Source: AG25 sp035517615 (GTDB taxonomy: Bacteria > Gemmatimonadota > Gemmatimonadetes > Gemmatimonadales > GWC2-71-9). From it: DNA of 64,000 bases. Under the pieces are notes generated by a model that worked only from the letters and a program-made list of their open reading frames with translations, was not told where the DNA came from and ran no database searches. Shown in pieces: positions 1 to 7,871 of this stretch (positions are counted from its first letter, which is position 1; each line of letters opens with the position of its first letter). The position numbers were made by a program, and so were the translations under genes. The DNA lies in the NCBI GenBank assembly GCA_035517615.1, contig DATIYM010000008.1:62001-126000 (forward strand), read 5' to 3'.

Positions 1-1
1 G

Positions 2-67
2 CAGTTTGGGGGCAACTTCGAAAGACGGCCGACCTACATGCCACCTGGAGCCGCTCCACCCCGCTGA
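2..67 (+). CDS. possible C-terminal tail of a truncated upstream gene
   Basis: Frame 2 is open from the window edge to a TGA at 65-67 and would encode about 21 residues rich in Pro and Arg (ending PPGAAPPR). A second frame ends at TGA 81-83, overlapping the next ATG as TGATG, so which frame is coding cannot be settled. No function can be assigned. Confidence 0.25.
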   Translation, partial: QFGGNFERRPTYMPPGAAPPR

Positions 68-82
68 TCGACGAGCAGCCTG

Positions 83-1324
83 ATGCGCCTGCTCTTCCTC
101 CTGCTGTTCGCGGCACCGCAGTTCCTGATCTATCGCTACCTGTACGAACGGCTTCCCAATCCCACGCGGCCGAGGCAGGCGCGCGCCGTGCGTCTCGGCC
201 TCGGCGCCGTGTTCGCGTTCTTCAACTTCCCCTGGCTGTTTGTTGCGCACCGCGTGCTGTTCGGATCGGTCTGGGGCGCGACCTGGATACCGATGGTTGG
301 GCCGTTTGTGGCCTGGCAGCTGCTCGGATGGATGTTTGCGGCGTTTGTGTCGGTGTACCTGCTGACAAAAGGAGTGCTCTGGCTGGTCGGCGCGGCCGAA
401 CGTCGGCTCCGCGGGCAGGTAGACCCGCTGGTCGCGTTCGAGTTGTCCAACGCGCCCGAGGTTCGCGTGTCACGCCGGCAATTTCTGGCCCGTGCGACCT
501 ATACCTACGCGGCCGCCGGTACGGCGCTCTCGGCATACGGGATCTGGAGCGCGTACGCGATGCCGAGCATCACGCGCCGGGTCCTCGGCTTTCCGAATCT
601 TCCCGTGGAGTTCGATGGCCTGCGTGTGTTGCACCTGTCGGACTTGCACGCGGGACCTCATCTCGGGTTCGACAAGATGCAGGAGATCGTGGCGCAAGCG
701 AACGCCTTACGGCCTGATCTCATCCTGCAGACCGGTGACATGATCGACAGCTCGACATCGTACATCCCGTCGTACGTCCGCGCATTTCGCGACTTGTGGG
801 CGCCGCTCGGCTGCGTGACGGTGCTCGGCAATCACGATCACTACACCGGCGCCGAAGCCGTGACGCACGGTGTGAAGAACGCGGGCCAGATTTTTCTGAA
901 CAATCGCTGCCACGTGATCGAACGCGGGGGCGCGCTCCTCGCCTTGCTGGGGATCGACGACCCCGAAAACTGGAAGGCCGACGACCCGCAACCCGAATAC
1001 GTCGACGCCGCATTGCGCCGCGCTCCGCCGGAAGCGTTCAGGATTCTGCTGGCGCATCGGCCCGGCGCATGGGATTCCGCCGTCCCACGCGGGATTCCCC
1101 TCACGCTAGCCGGTCATATTCACGGGGGGCAGCTTTACCTTCCGGTACTTGGATGGTCGCCCGGGCGGCTCATCACGAAGTACGTGATGGGCCATTTCCA
1201 GCGCCAAGCAAGCCAGCTCTACGTAAGTCGTGGAATCGGCGTGGTGGGCGTGCCGATCAGGATATTCGTGCCACCGGAGATCGAATTGTTCGAGCTGCGA
1301 CGGACCGGGAGCGCCGCGTCATGA
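83..1324 (+). CDS. membrane-anchored metallophosphoesterase (YkuE/YaeI type)
   Basis: A calcineurin-like phosphoesterase of 413 residues. The metal-binding motifs run in family order: DLH (D187, H189), GD (D219), GNHD (N250, H251), H325 and GHIHGG (H345, H347). The first 105 residues hold three to four hydrophobic segments. They are followed by an internal twin-arginine-like stretch (SRRQFL, residues 130-135) and another hydrophobic segment near 141-158, so the catalytic domain should sit outside the cytoplasm. Relatives (YkuE, YaeI) act on phospholipid or cell-envelope phosphates, but the substrate here is unknown. The next gene starts inside its stop codon (ATGA), implying translational coupling. 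Confidence 0.9.
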   Translation: MRLLFLLLFAAPQFLIYRYLYERLPNPTRPRQARAVRLGLGAVFAFFNFPWLFVAHRVLFGSVWGATWIPMVGPFVAWQLLGWMFAAFVSVYLLTKGVLWLVGAAERRLRGQVDPLVAFELSNAPEVRVSRRQFLARATYTYAAAGTALSAYGIWSAYAMPSITRRVLGFPNLPVEFDGLRVLHLSDLHAGPHLGFDKMQEIVAQANALRPDLILQTGDMIDSSTSYIPSYVRAFRDLWAPLGCVTVLGNHDHYTGAEAVTHGVKNAGQIFLNNRCHVIERGGALLALLGIDDPENWKADDPQPEYVDAALRRAPPEAFRILLAHRPGAWDSAVPRGIPLTLAGHIHGGQLYLPVLGWSPGRLITKYVMGHFQRQASQLYVSRGIGVVGVPIRIFVPPEIELFELRRTGSAAS

Positions 1325-2463
1325 GATCCGTACGGATGCTCGTCTTGGGAGCCGGCTTGCAAGGGTCGGCATGCGCCTTCGATCTCCTGCAACACGAGCA
1401 TGTCGAGCAGGTAACGCTGGCGGACTCGAGGACCGACCGGCTTCCGGCGCTGCTCAAACCCTACAGCGGCAAGCGACTCGAGCTCGTGAAGGTCGACGTC
1501 CAGGACCGGGCGAGCCTCGCGTCGGTGATGCGGGGCCAGGGCGCCGTGCTCTGCGCGCTTCCCTATTACCACAATCTCGAAGTCACGCACGCCGCGATCG
1601 AATTGGGCATTCCGGCGTCGGACCTGGGCGGCAACACCGAGATCGTGTTCCAGCAGCGCAAACTCGATGCGGAGGCGAAAGCCAAAGGCATTTCGGTCAT
1701 CCCCGACTGCGGGCTCGCGCCGGGGATGGTGAACATCCTCGCGGCCGAAGGCATCCGGCGGCTGGGAGGTGCCGAGAGCGTGAAGATTTTCGTGGGCGGC
1801 CTGCCGCAGCATCCCGAGCCGCCATTGAACTACCAGATCGTGTATTCGCTCGAAGGCGCCCTCGACTATTACACGACGCCCTCATGGGTGCTGCGCGAGG
1901 CCCGCCCCGCGCGGGTGGACGCGCTGTCGGAAGTCGAACCCGTCTCGTTTCCTCCGCCGGTCGGCGTCCTCGAAGCCTTCCACACGGGCGGCGGAATTTC
2001 CACGCTTCCCTGGGCCTACGAGGGACGCGTGCGAACCATGGAATACAAGACGCTGCGCTATCCCGGTCACGCGATGATCATGAAGGCGATTCGTGACCTG
2101 GGACTGCTCGACCTTACGGCAATCAAGGTGAAGGGCAAGGAGATCGTCCCGCGCGACGTGTTCATCGCCAGCGCCTCTCCGCGCCTGACCAAACCCGAGG
2201 GGCGTGATCTCGTCGCGCTGCGCGTGGACGTGCGGGGGCATGAGGGCGGCCGGGCAGCGTGGCAGCTAATCGATTATTTCGACGAGGCGCGCGGCGTGAG
2301 CGCCATGCGCCGGACGACGGGGTATTCGCTCGCGATCACGGGGTTGATGCAGACGGACGGCCGCATCACCACCACGGGCGTGTGCACGCCGGACGCAGCC
2401 GTGCCGTTCGACGAATATGTCCAGGAGCTGGCGCAGCGTCGGATTCAGATTCGCGAGATCTAG
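1321..2463 (+). CDS. saccharopine dehydrogenase family oxidoreductase
   Basis: A protein of 380 residues with an N-terminal Rossmann motif GAGLQG (residues 10-15), then a long C-terminal domain typical of saccharopine reductase/LOR-SDH proteins. The ATG at 1321 overlaps the previous stop as ATGA, which fixes the start better than upstream in-frame codons that would run through the phosphoesterase. The family contains saccharopine, carboxynorspermidine and other opine-like NAD(P) dehydrogenases. No second lysine-pathway gene is near, so the substrate is unassigned. Its end overlaps the convergent barrel gene by 4 bp. Confidence 0.85.
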   Translation: MRSVRMLVLGAGLQGSACAFDLLQHEHVEQVTLADSRTDRLPALLKPYSGKRLELVKVDVQDRASLASVMRGQGAVLCALPYYHNLEVTHAAIELGIPASDLGGNTEIVFQQRKLDAEAKAKGISVIPDCGLAPGMVNILAAEGIRRLGGAESVKIFVGGLPQHPEPPLNYQIVYSLEGALDYYTTPSWVLREARPARVDALSEVEPVSFPPPVGVLEAFHTGGGISTLPWAYEGRVRTMEYKTLRYPGHAMIMKAIRDLGLLDLTAIKVKGKEIVPRDVFIASASPRLTKPEGRDLVALRVDVRGHEGGRAAWQLIDYFDEARGVSAMRRTTGYSLAITGLMQTDGRITTTGVCTPDAAVPFDEYVQELAQRRIQIREI

Positions 2464-3611
2464 TAGCTCCAGCTGCCGGCAAACAGCAGCTGAGCGCCTT
2501 CATCCCCCGCGCCAACGCCGATCACGAGCAACGCATTGCGCAGGAAGCGGAGCGCCAGCTCTCCTCCTCCCGTATGGTGGAGCCCGCTCGTCGTGAGTTG
2601 GAACGACTCGCCGGGATCGAACACCCTTCCAGTGTCGTAAAACCCTCCCAGCACCAGCTTGACGACGGTGGGCGACGAGACCAGCGCATAGCGCGCTTCG
2701 ATACCGCCGAGCAGCTTGTCTGACCCGATGAAGCGCGCGTCGTAGAAACCGCGGAGCGAGTGATAGCCCCCGAGCGCGAGGAACGACTGCTCGTTCGATT
2801 CCATCTGCAGTTGTTCCGCGACGGGCGGCGTGCCCGTCATTTCTTCCCCCGCGACCCTCCCCGCGAGCGTCAATCGCGAACTCGGCGAGACAACCCCGCG
2901 CACTCCGCCACCGGTTCGCGTGTATCCCGTCCCCCTCGCGAACAGCGCTTCCATGTAGACGCCCGAATGCGGGTCGGCTTCATTGTCTCTCGTGTCGTAT
3001 ACGAGGCCGCCTCGGAGCGCCTTGTCCACGACGGGGGATTGCGTCGAGTCGCCCGCGAGGGTCATACGAAACACGCTCGTGCCCGGCAGCGCTCGGAAGC
3101 TGGTGCGCTCGATCGTGCCCCCGACGAATGCCCGCAGCGGGCCGACGATTTGCCGTCCCAGCGTAAGGCGGGCATAGGAGCGTGAGCGACTCACGCGATA
3201 ATAGAAGGGATCCAGGGCGGTGACGCTTTCGGGCGCATACGGCGTCTCATTGCCGATGCCGTAGAACCCCAGGCGATTGTCGCGTGTGGCCGCGGCGGTC
3301 ACGCGGAGGCGCCATCCCTCCCAATAGGCCGGCAGTGCGGCATCGGCGATATAGGCGTAGCTGCCGCTCGTGCTCCATCCCGCGCTGAAGGCGTAGCGGG
3401 CGGCGTAGGCTTCACGCCGCTCCGTGAAGCCAATCGGAGTCGCAATGGCGACATTGGCGCTGCCCCAGAAGCCGTCGACGGTGCTGTAGCGGAACGTGGG
3501 ATAGAAGGCCGTATTCCAGACGCGTTGCGCGTTCACGTCGGCAGGAGCGCTGCCCACCGCGAGCCCCAGGAGCGTCATCCAGGCTCTCCCCCGACCGGGC
3601 CAGCAACGCAT
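2460..3611 (-). CDS. Omp85-like outer membrane beta-barrel protein without POTRA domains
   Basis: The ATG at 3611 gives 383 residues with a signal peptide ending near ADVNA-Q. A longer frame runs up to 3746 but would overlap the divergent gene at 3689. The body alternates hydrophobic and polar residues with many aromatics. It contains LGGYHSLRGF, matching the conserved (V/L)RGF loop of BamA/TamA-type barrels, and ends in an aromatic residue (SWSY) as outer-membrane barrels do. At this length the mature protein is essentially one barrel with no room for POTRA repeats, so it is not a BamA orthologue. Its role is unknown. Confidence 0.7.
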   Translation of the reverse strand: MRCWPGRGRAWMTLLGLAVGSAPADVNAQRVWNTAFYPTFRYSTVDGFWGSANVAIATPIGFTERREAYAARYAFSAGWSTSGSYAYIADAALPAYWEGWRLRVTAAATRDNRLGFYGIGNETPYAPESVTALDPFYYRVSRSRSYARLTLGRQIVGPLRAFVGGTIERTSFRALPGTSVFRMTLAGDSTQSPVVDKALRGGLVYDTRDNEADPHSGVYMEALFARGTGYTRTGGGVRGVVSPSSRLTLAGRVAGEEMTGTPPVAEQLQMESNEQSFLALGGYHSLRGFYDARFIGSDKLLGGIEARYALVSSPTVVKLVLGGFYDTGRVFDPGESFQLTTSGLHHTGGGELALRFLRNALLVIGVGAGDEGAQLLFAGSWSY

Positions 3612-3688
3612 CGCGAGCGATTCTCTCCCAGGGAATAGTGCTCGGCTACGATCTCTAGGCCGTCGATGGCTGTCAACTTGCCCGGGTC

Positions 3689-4198
3689 GTGGCCGAACCC
3701 TACGTTCCGCGCGTGTCATTCGACTACGATCCGGTGGATCCACCAAGCCCGCTTGCGGTCGCGCGGGGGATCTTCGGCGGCGCGCTGATCCTTTCGACTC
3801 TGGGGATCATCGTCATCCTGCTGGACTCGGGTCACATCGATTCGCACCTGCTGGCGTTCATTGGAACGCTCTGGGTGTTTTGGGGACTGGTGAGCGATGT
3901 CTTTGGGGTCGCCACCGGGCTCGGCCGGATCGTGGGTGGGCAGATCACGGGCATGGCCGATGGCGGCCCGCCCTTGAGAATCGACATCGATCAGGAAACC
4001 GTGATGCTCGAGCGTCTGATCGCAGCTCCCCCGGCTCCTCCCGCCGCTCCGCACCGCGAGATCCTCGCGGGAATACGGCTGGCCGAAATCTATCGCACGC
4101 ATCAGCACGATCCCGCCAAATCCGCGGCGCTTCTCGACCACCTGCGAACCAAGTATCCCGAGGCTCCAGAGCTCATGCATGACCTTGGCGGGGCCTGA
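3689..4198 (+). CDS. small membrane protein of unknown function
   Basis: A GTG start gives 169 residues. Two hydrophobic segments (about 29-46 and 53-76) are followed by an Ala/Pro-rich linker and a helical C-terminal part resembling a tetratricopeptide-type helix pair (LAEIYRTH... AALLDHLRTKYPEAPEL). It overlaps the following glycosyltransferase gene by 20 bp, so the two are probably cotranslated. I do not recognise a named family. Confidence 0.65.
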   Translation: MAEPYVPRVSFDYDPVDPPSPLAVARGIFGGALILSTLGIIVILLDSGHIDSHLLAFIGTLWVFWGLVSDVFGVATGLGRIVGGQITGMADGGPPLRIDIDQETVMLERLIAAPPAPPAAPHREILAGIRLAEIYRTHQHDPAKSAALLDHLRTKYPEAPELMHDLGGA

Positions 4199-4904
4199 GC
4201 TGTCGGTTGTCATCCCGGTCTACAATGAACGGGAGAGTCTGCCGTTCTTGATCTCCGAGATTGCCCGCGCGCTCGAGCAGCAGCGCTTCGAGATCGTGGC
4301 CGTCGATGACGGATCTACCGACGGTTCCCTGGAAACGCTCAGGACTCTGAAGGGCGCGTGCCGGGAGCTGCGGGTGATCGCGCTGCGGGCCCATGCGGGG
4401 CAGACGGCGGCGTTCGCGGCCGGGTTTGCGGCGGCCGCGGGCAGGGTCATTGTGACGCTTGACGCGGACCTCCAGAACGATCCCGGCGACATTCCGGTGG
4501 TCGTCGCGGCGCTGGAATCGAGCGGCGCCAGCGCGATCGCCGGCTACCGGGTCAACCGCCACGATTCCCGCTGGAAGCTGGTGCAGAGCCGCATCGCCAA
4601 CTCGGTTCGCAACCGCTTGAACGGCGAATCGATCCGGGACACTGGGTGCTCACTCAAGGCCTTCCGAGCCGACGCCGTCCGGAATATCCCGTGGTTCGAC
4701 GGCATGCATCGCTTTCTCCCGACGCTGGTCAAGCTTCGGGGTGGAACGGTGGCGGAGGTCCCGGTCCGGCATCGCCCGCGCCGGTACGGGAAGACGAAAT
4801 ACGGAATGTGGAACCGTGCGCTGCGCTCGTTCATCGATGCCCTCGCCGTGCGCTGGATGCAGCACCGCGCGTTGCGCTATGAAGTCCGAGAGGAGCTACG
4901 CTGA
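4179..4904 (+). CDS. family 2 glycosyltransferase (polyprenyl-phosphate sugar transferase type)
   Basis: A GT-A fold glycosyltransferase of 241 residues resembling dolichyl/undecaprenyl-phosphate mannose or glucose synthases. It opens with SVVIPVYNE, has VDDGSTDGS for nucleotide-sugar binding, the catalytic DADLQNDP (DXD-type) motif, and the late RYGKTKYG motif common in the DPM1-like subgroup. There is no C-terminal membrane domain, so it acts as a soluble or peripheral enzyme. The likely product is a lipid-linked sugar for envelope polymers; donor and acceptor cannot be read from sequence. It shares TGATG with the next gene. Confidence 0.88.
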   Translation: MTLAGPELSVVIPVYNERESLPFLISEIARALEQQRFEIVAVDDGSTDGSLETLRTLKGACRELRVIALRAHAGQTAAFAAGFAAAAGRVIVTLDADLQNDPGDIPVVVAALESSGASAIAGYRVNRHDSRWKLVQSRIANSVRNRLNGESIRDTGCSLKAFRADAVRNIPWFDGMHRFLPTLVKLRGGTVAEVPVRHRPRRYGKTKYGMWNRALRSFIDALAVRWMQHRALRYEVREELR

Positions 4905-5245
4905 TGTCCATGCACGAGGATTGGGTGCGTCAGATCAACGCTGAGCTTGATGGGGAGTTGAGCCTGCAGGAGGCCGCGGGACTCGCTCGCCACCTTGCGT
5001 CCTGCGGCGCGTGCGCCAGCGCGCGCGTGAGCCAGCTCGAGCTGCGGCTGGCGCTGTCGCGCACGACCAGCCATGACGCTTCCCGCGGATCGGCGCGGCC
5101 CCGGCCGGGGTCGCGCCGCATCGCCCTATGGGTCGTCATCGCGATCGCCGTGGCCGGCGCGGGTGGCTGGTTGGCGCACGCCCGCTGGGGTGGCCCCCTG
5201 CGCGGTTCCGTCGAGTCGTCGCGTGCCATCTTTGTGGCGCAATAG
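4904..5245 (+). CDS. putative anti-sigma factor / zinc-finger membrane protein
   Basis: A protein of 113 residues with the HxxxCxxC pattern of zinc-binding anti-sigma domains (ARHLASCGAC, about residues 28-37) near the N-terminus and one transmembrane helix near 73-92. This is the usual layout of a ZAS-type anti-sigma factor, but no sigma factor gene lies next to it. It follows the glycosyltransferase with a one-base overlap and runs 23 bp into the next gene, so the three look cotranscribed. Its cognate sigma factor, if any, is elsewhere. Confidence 0.65.
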   Translation: MSMHEDWVRQINAELDGELSLQEAAGLARHLASCGACASARVSQLELRLALSRTTSHDASRGSARPRPGSRRIALWVVIAIAVAGAGGWLAHARWGGPLRGSVESSRAIFVAQ

Positions 5246-6107
5246 CGCGCTGGCCGCGCTGCTCATCGCGGTCAGGCCTCCGGCCGCCGCGCAAACACCC
5301 GGGCGCGTAACGTACGACGTTCGGGTGATCATGCCGCGCGCGAGAGCGGAAACCGTCGTCGTCGCGCGCGGCCGGATCAGCGAGCCCGAGGAAGCGAAAC
5401 TGCGGCTCGAGCTGGTGAGCGACGCCGCACGGCTCGATGCGTTGCTCGGCGTCGTGAGCCAGGGGGATACGGTCGAGCTGAGCGGGGGATTCAACCGGCG
5501 GCTGCGCGCCGGCCGCTCAGCGCGCGGACTGCCGCTCTGGGAAGTGGACGACTATCACCGCTCCGTGCGACTGCCGTGGGGGGGCACAGCCCGACTCTAT
5601 CCCTTTGGCCCGCCGCAGTCCGCGCAGAGCGGCCCTCCCGTGTGGCTCGCCATCACGGTGACGCGCGATCGCGTCGCGGGCGATACTCGTCCGCTCGAAT
5701 CGGTGGTGGTGTTCGACTCGACGGTGCACGTGACCATGGAAGCGATCGTGCACCCACGCCGCGCCGCCGTACGCGTGACATTGCTCCGCGGCGACAGCTC
5801 CAGCGCACCGAAGCTGCTCGACATGGTGACAGACGGGCCGTCGAAACTGGTCACGTTCGTTCTCGGGCGAAATCAATCGACCACGCTCGATGTGGCCTTG
5901 CGCTCGCCCGGTCTTACGCTCGACCCCGCGGATAGCACGCTCGCGCGCGACGCGGATGTCGTGTGCCTGCGCGTGACCGACCCCGACCCCTCCCACGATG
6001 GAGCGGCGCACGTGCGCTGCGGCCGGGTGAACAACGTCGCGCGGACCTTGCCTCTTTCCGATGGCGATACGATCGTCACCACGTTCTCGTGGCCCGTTCC
6101 GCGTTGA
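5223..6107 (+). CDS. secreted protein of unknown function
   Basis: The GTG at 5223 gives 294 residues with a clean signal peptide (WRNSALAALLIAV, cleavage near PPAAAQ). The longer frame back to 5073 lies inside the preceding gene and encodes Arg/Pro-rich shadow sequence. The mature part is beta-rich, with short strands and many Asp and Arg residues, and shows no catalytic motif I recognise. It probably acts in the periplasm or is exported. Coupling to the zinc-finger membrane protein suggests a shared envelope role. Confidence 0.65.
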   Translation: MPSLWRNSALAALLIAVRPPAAAQTPGRVTYDVRVIMPRARAETVVVARGRISEPEEAKLRLELVSDAARLDALLGVVSQGDTVELSGGFNRRLRAGRSARGLPLWEVDDYHRSVRLPWGGTARLYPFGPPQSAQSGPPVWLAITVTRDRVAGDTRPLESVVVFDSTVHVTMEAIVHPRRAAVRVTLLRGDSSSAPKLLDMVTDGPSKLVTFVLGRNQSTTLDVALRSPGLTLDPADSTLARDADVVCLRVTDPDPSHDGAAHVRCGRVNNVARTLPLSDGDTIVTTFSWPVPR

Positions 6108-6117
6108 GGATGACGCC

Positions 6118-6145
6118 CTTGAAGAACGGTTTCCTGTTGTATACT
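6118..6145 (+). promoter_or_regulatory. candidate argC promoter
   Basis: TATACT at 6140-6145 is a good -10 hexamer. CTTGAA/TTGAAG at 6118-6124 is a poor -35 with a short 15-16 base spacer. Transcription would start near 6152, only a few bases before the argC ATG at 6157 and inside the ARG-box region, so bound repressor would block it. There is no Shine-Dalgarno sequence between this element and the ATG. Confidence 0.4.
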
Positions 6146-6173
6146 TTTACGCTGTAATGCATAAAAATACACG
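6136..6173 (+). promoter_or_regulatory. candidate tandem ARG boxes (ArgR/AhrC operator)
   Basis: Positions 6156-6173 match the 18-base Bacillus-type ARG box CATGAATAAAAATKCAAK at 14 of 18 positions (core GCATAAAAATACA). A weaker second box, 6136-6153, matches the left half TGAAT as TGTAT. The two are 2 bp apart, the tandem spacing used by hexameric ArgR. The strong box covers the argC ATG. The AT-rich island is conspicuous in this GC-rich DNA. No argR gene lies in the window. Confidence 0.55.
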
Positions 6174-7116
6174 AGTGCCCGTCGGGATCCTCGGGGCCTC
6201 GGGCTACGTCGGCCAGGAGTTGCTCCGGCTCCTGGCCGGCCACCCCGAGGCCTCCGTCGCCTTTGCCACTGCCGATCACGCGGCGGGCGAGGTGCACGAG
6301 GGCATCACGCTCGTCAAAGTGGACGACGCACCCCTCCAGCGCGCGGAGCTCGTGTTTTCCTGCCTGCCGCACGGTGTCTCCGGCCGCTACGTGCAGAACG
6401 TGCGCGCCCAGGGCATCCGCTCGGTGGATCTGTCTGCGGATTTTCGGCTCAGCGCGCAGGCGGTGTACGGGCTCACGGAGGTCGCGCGGCCCAGGGTGGC
6501 AGCGGCCGATCTGGTCGCGAATCCCGGTTGCTATCCCACGGCGGCGCTGCTCGCGCTGATTCCCCTCGCGCAACGTCAGCTGATCGACCTGGATCGTGAA
6601 GTCGTGATCGACGCTGCGTCCGGCGTGACCGGCGCGGGCCGCAGCCCCAAGCGCGAATATTTGTTTGGCGAAGTGGCCGAGGACTTCCGCGCGTACGCCG
6701 CGGGCAACACGCACCGGCACATCCCGGAGCTGCGCGCGACGCTCGAGCGCGAGGCCGGGTTCGCGGGCGACGTGATCTTCACCCCCCACCTGCTCCCCGT
6801 GCGGCGCGGTATTCTCGAAACCATCCACGTTCCGCTCTCCCGCCCGCTCGACCAGGCCGGCGCTTTGGCGGTCTATGAGGAAGCGTACGCGGGTGAAGCA
6901 TGCATCCAGCTGGTCTCGGGGGCGTTGCCGTCGCTCCGGGACGTCGTATACCGCAACCGGGTGGCGCTCGGCGTCGTGGCGGTAGCGCAGGTCAAGCGCC
7001 CACGGCTTACGGTGGTCGCGGCGATCGACAATCTCGTGAAGGGTGCCGCAGGGCAGGCGATCCAGAATATGAACGTCATGCTCGGCATCAAGGAAACGTC
7101 GGGGCTCGTATGCTAA
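6157..7116 (+). CDS. argC: N-acetyl-gamma-glutamyl-phosphate reductase
   Basis: Third enzyme of arginine synthesis: NADPH-dependent reduction of N-acetylglutamyl phosphate to the semialdehyde. It has 319 residues with the Rossmann motif GASGYVGQ (14-20), the catalytic cysteine in NPGCYPT (C125) and the FTPHLLPVRRG motif of ArgC. The ATG at 6157 lies inside the candidate ARG box and has no ribosome-binding site. A GTG at 6175 just before the conserved PVGILG is a possible alternative. It is the first gene of argC-argB-argD-GNAT and overlaps argB by 7 bp. Confidence 0.95.
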   Translation: MHKNTRVPVGILGASGYVGQELLRLLAGHPEASVAFATADHAAGEVHEGITLVKVDDAPLQRAELVFSCLPHGVSGRYVQNVRAQGIRSVDLSADFRLSAQAVYGLTEVARPRVAAADLVANPGCYPTAALLALIPLAQRQLIDLDREVVIDAASGVTGAGRSPKREYLFGEVAEDFRAYAAGNTHRHIPELRATLEREAGFAGDVIFTPHLLPVRRGILETIHVPLSRPLDQAGALAVYEEAYAGEACIQLVSGALPSLRDVVYRNRVALGVVAVAQVKRPRLTVVAAIDNLVKGAAGQAIQNMNVMLGIKETSGLVC

Positions 7117-7871
7117 GCCCGTGTGTCGTGAAAATCGGCGGCAACGAGCTCGACCGCCCGGAGTGGATCGCGGAGTGCGCGCGCCGCCTCGGCCGCGTAT
7201 CGCCCCTCGTCGTGGTTCATGGCGGTGGCCAGGGCATCACTGCCGTGTCGCGACGCCTCGGATTGCCGGTCGAAAAAAAGGACGGCGTTCGCGTGACCAC
7301 CCCGGAAATCGCCGCGGTCGTCGAGATGGTGCTCGCGGGCCCGATCAACCGCCAGGTCGTGGACGCGCTTCGCGCCGCCGGCCTCGATGCGATCGGCCTG
7401 ACGGGCATCGATGGCGGGCTCTTCAGCGCGCGTCGCACCGACGCCGACCTCGGGCATGTGGGCACGATTCTGAGCGTGCGCGCCGGGTTGCTCGAAGGGT
7501 TGCTGCGCGCCGGCCTCGTTCCCGTAATCGCTCCCATCGCTCCGGTGCCCGGTGGAGGGACGCCGTTCAACGTCAATGCCGATGAAGCGGCGGCGGCGGT
7601 TGGAGCGGCGCTCTCGGCGCGCGAAGTCCTGTTCGTGTCCGACGTGCCGGGTGTGGCGGTGGGCGGCACCACGCAGCGCGAGCTTGCGATTTCCGAGCTC
7701 GAGACACTCATCAGCACCGGCGTGGCGCGCGATGGCATGGCCGCGAAGCTCAGAGCCGCGGCGGCCGCCCTGCGCGGCGGAGCCCGGGGCGTGCGCATCG
7801 GCAATCTCGACATGCTGGACGGGCCGGCCGCCGGAACGCGGATCGTGGACGCCGCCACGGAGCCCGCGTGA
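7110..7871 (+). CDS. argB: acetylglutamate kinase
   Basis: Phosphorylates N-acetylglutamate, the feedback-controlled step of arginine synthesis. It has 253 residues of the amino-acid kinase fold: N-terminal VVKIGGN, glycine loop VVHGGGQG, RVTTPEIAAVVEMVLAG and FNVNADEAAA, all typical of ArgB. The lysine-pathway LysZ branch was considered, but the GVRVT/VEMVLAG block reads as ArgB and no LysW-like carrier gene is present. There is no N-terminal extension of the kind linked to arginine-sensitive hexamers. It overlaps argC by 7 bp and argD by 4 bp (GTGA). Confidence 0.93.
   Translation: MLSPCVVKIGGNELDRPEWIAECARRLGRVSPLVVVHGGGQGITAVSRRLGLPVEKKDGVRVTTPEIAAVVEMVLAGPINRQVVDALRAAGLDAIGLTGIDGGLFSARRTDADLGHVGTILSVRAGLLEGLLRAGLVPVIAPIAPVPGGGTPFNVNADEAAAAVGAALSAREVLFVSDVPGVAVGGTTQRELAISELETLISTGVARDGMAAKLRAAAAALRGGARGVRIGNLDMLDGPAAGTRIVDAATEPA

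Noticed and set aside
7110..7871. LysZ rather than ArgB
   Set aside because: Motifs read as ArgB, and no LysW or LysX gene is near.
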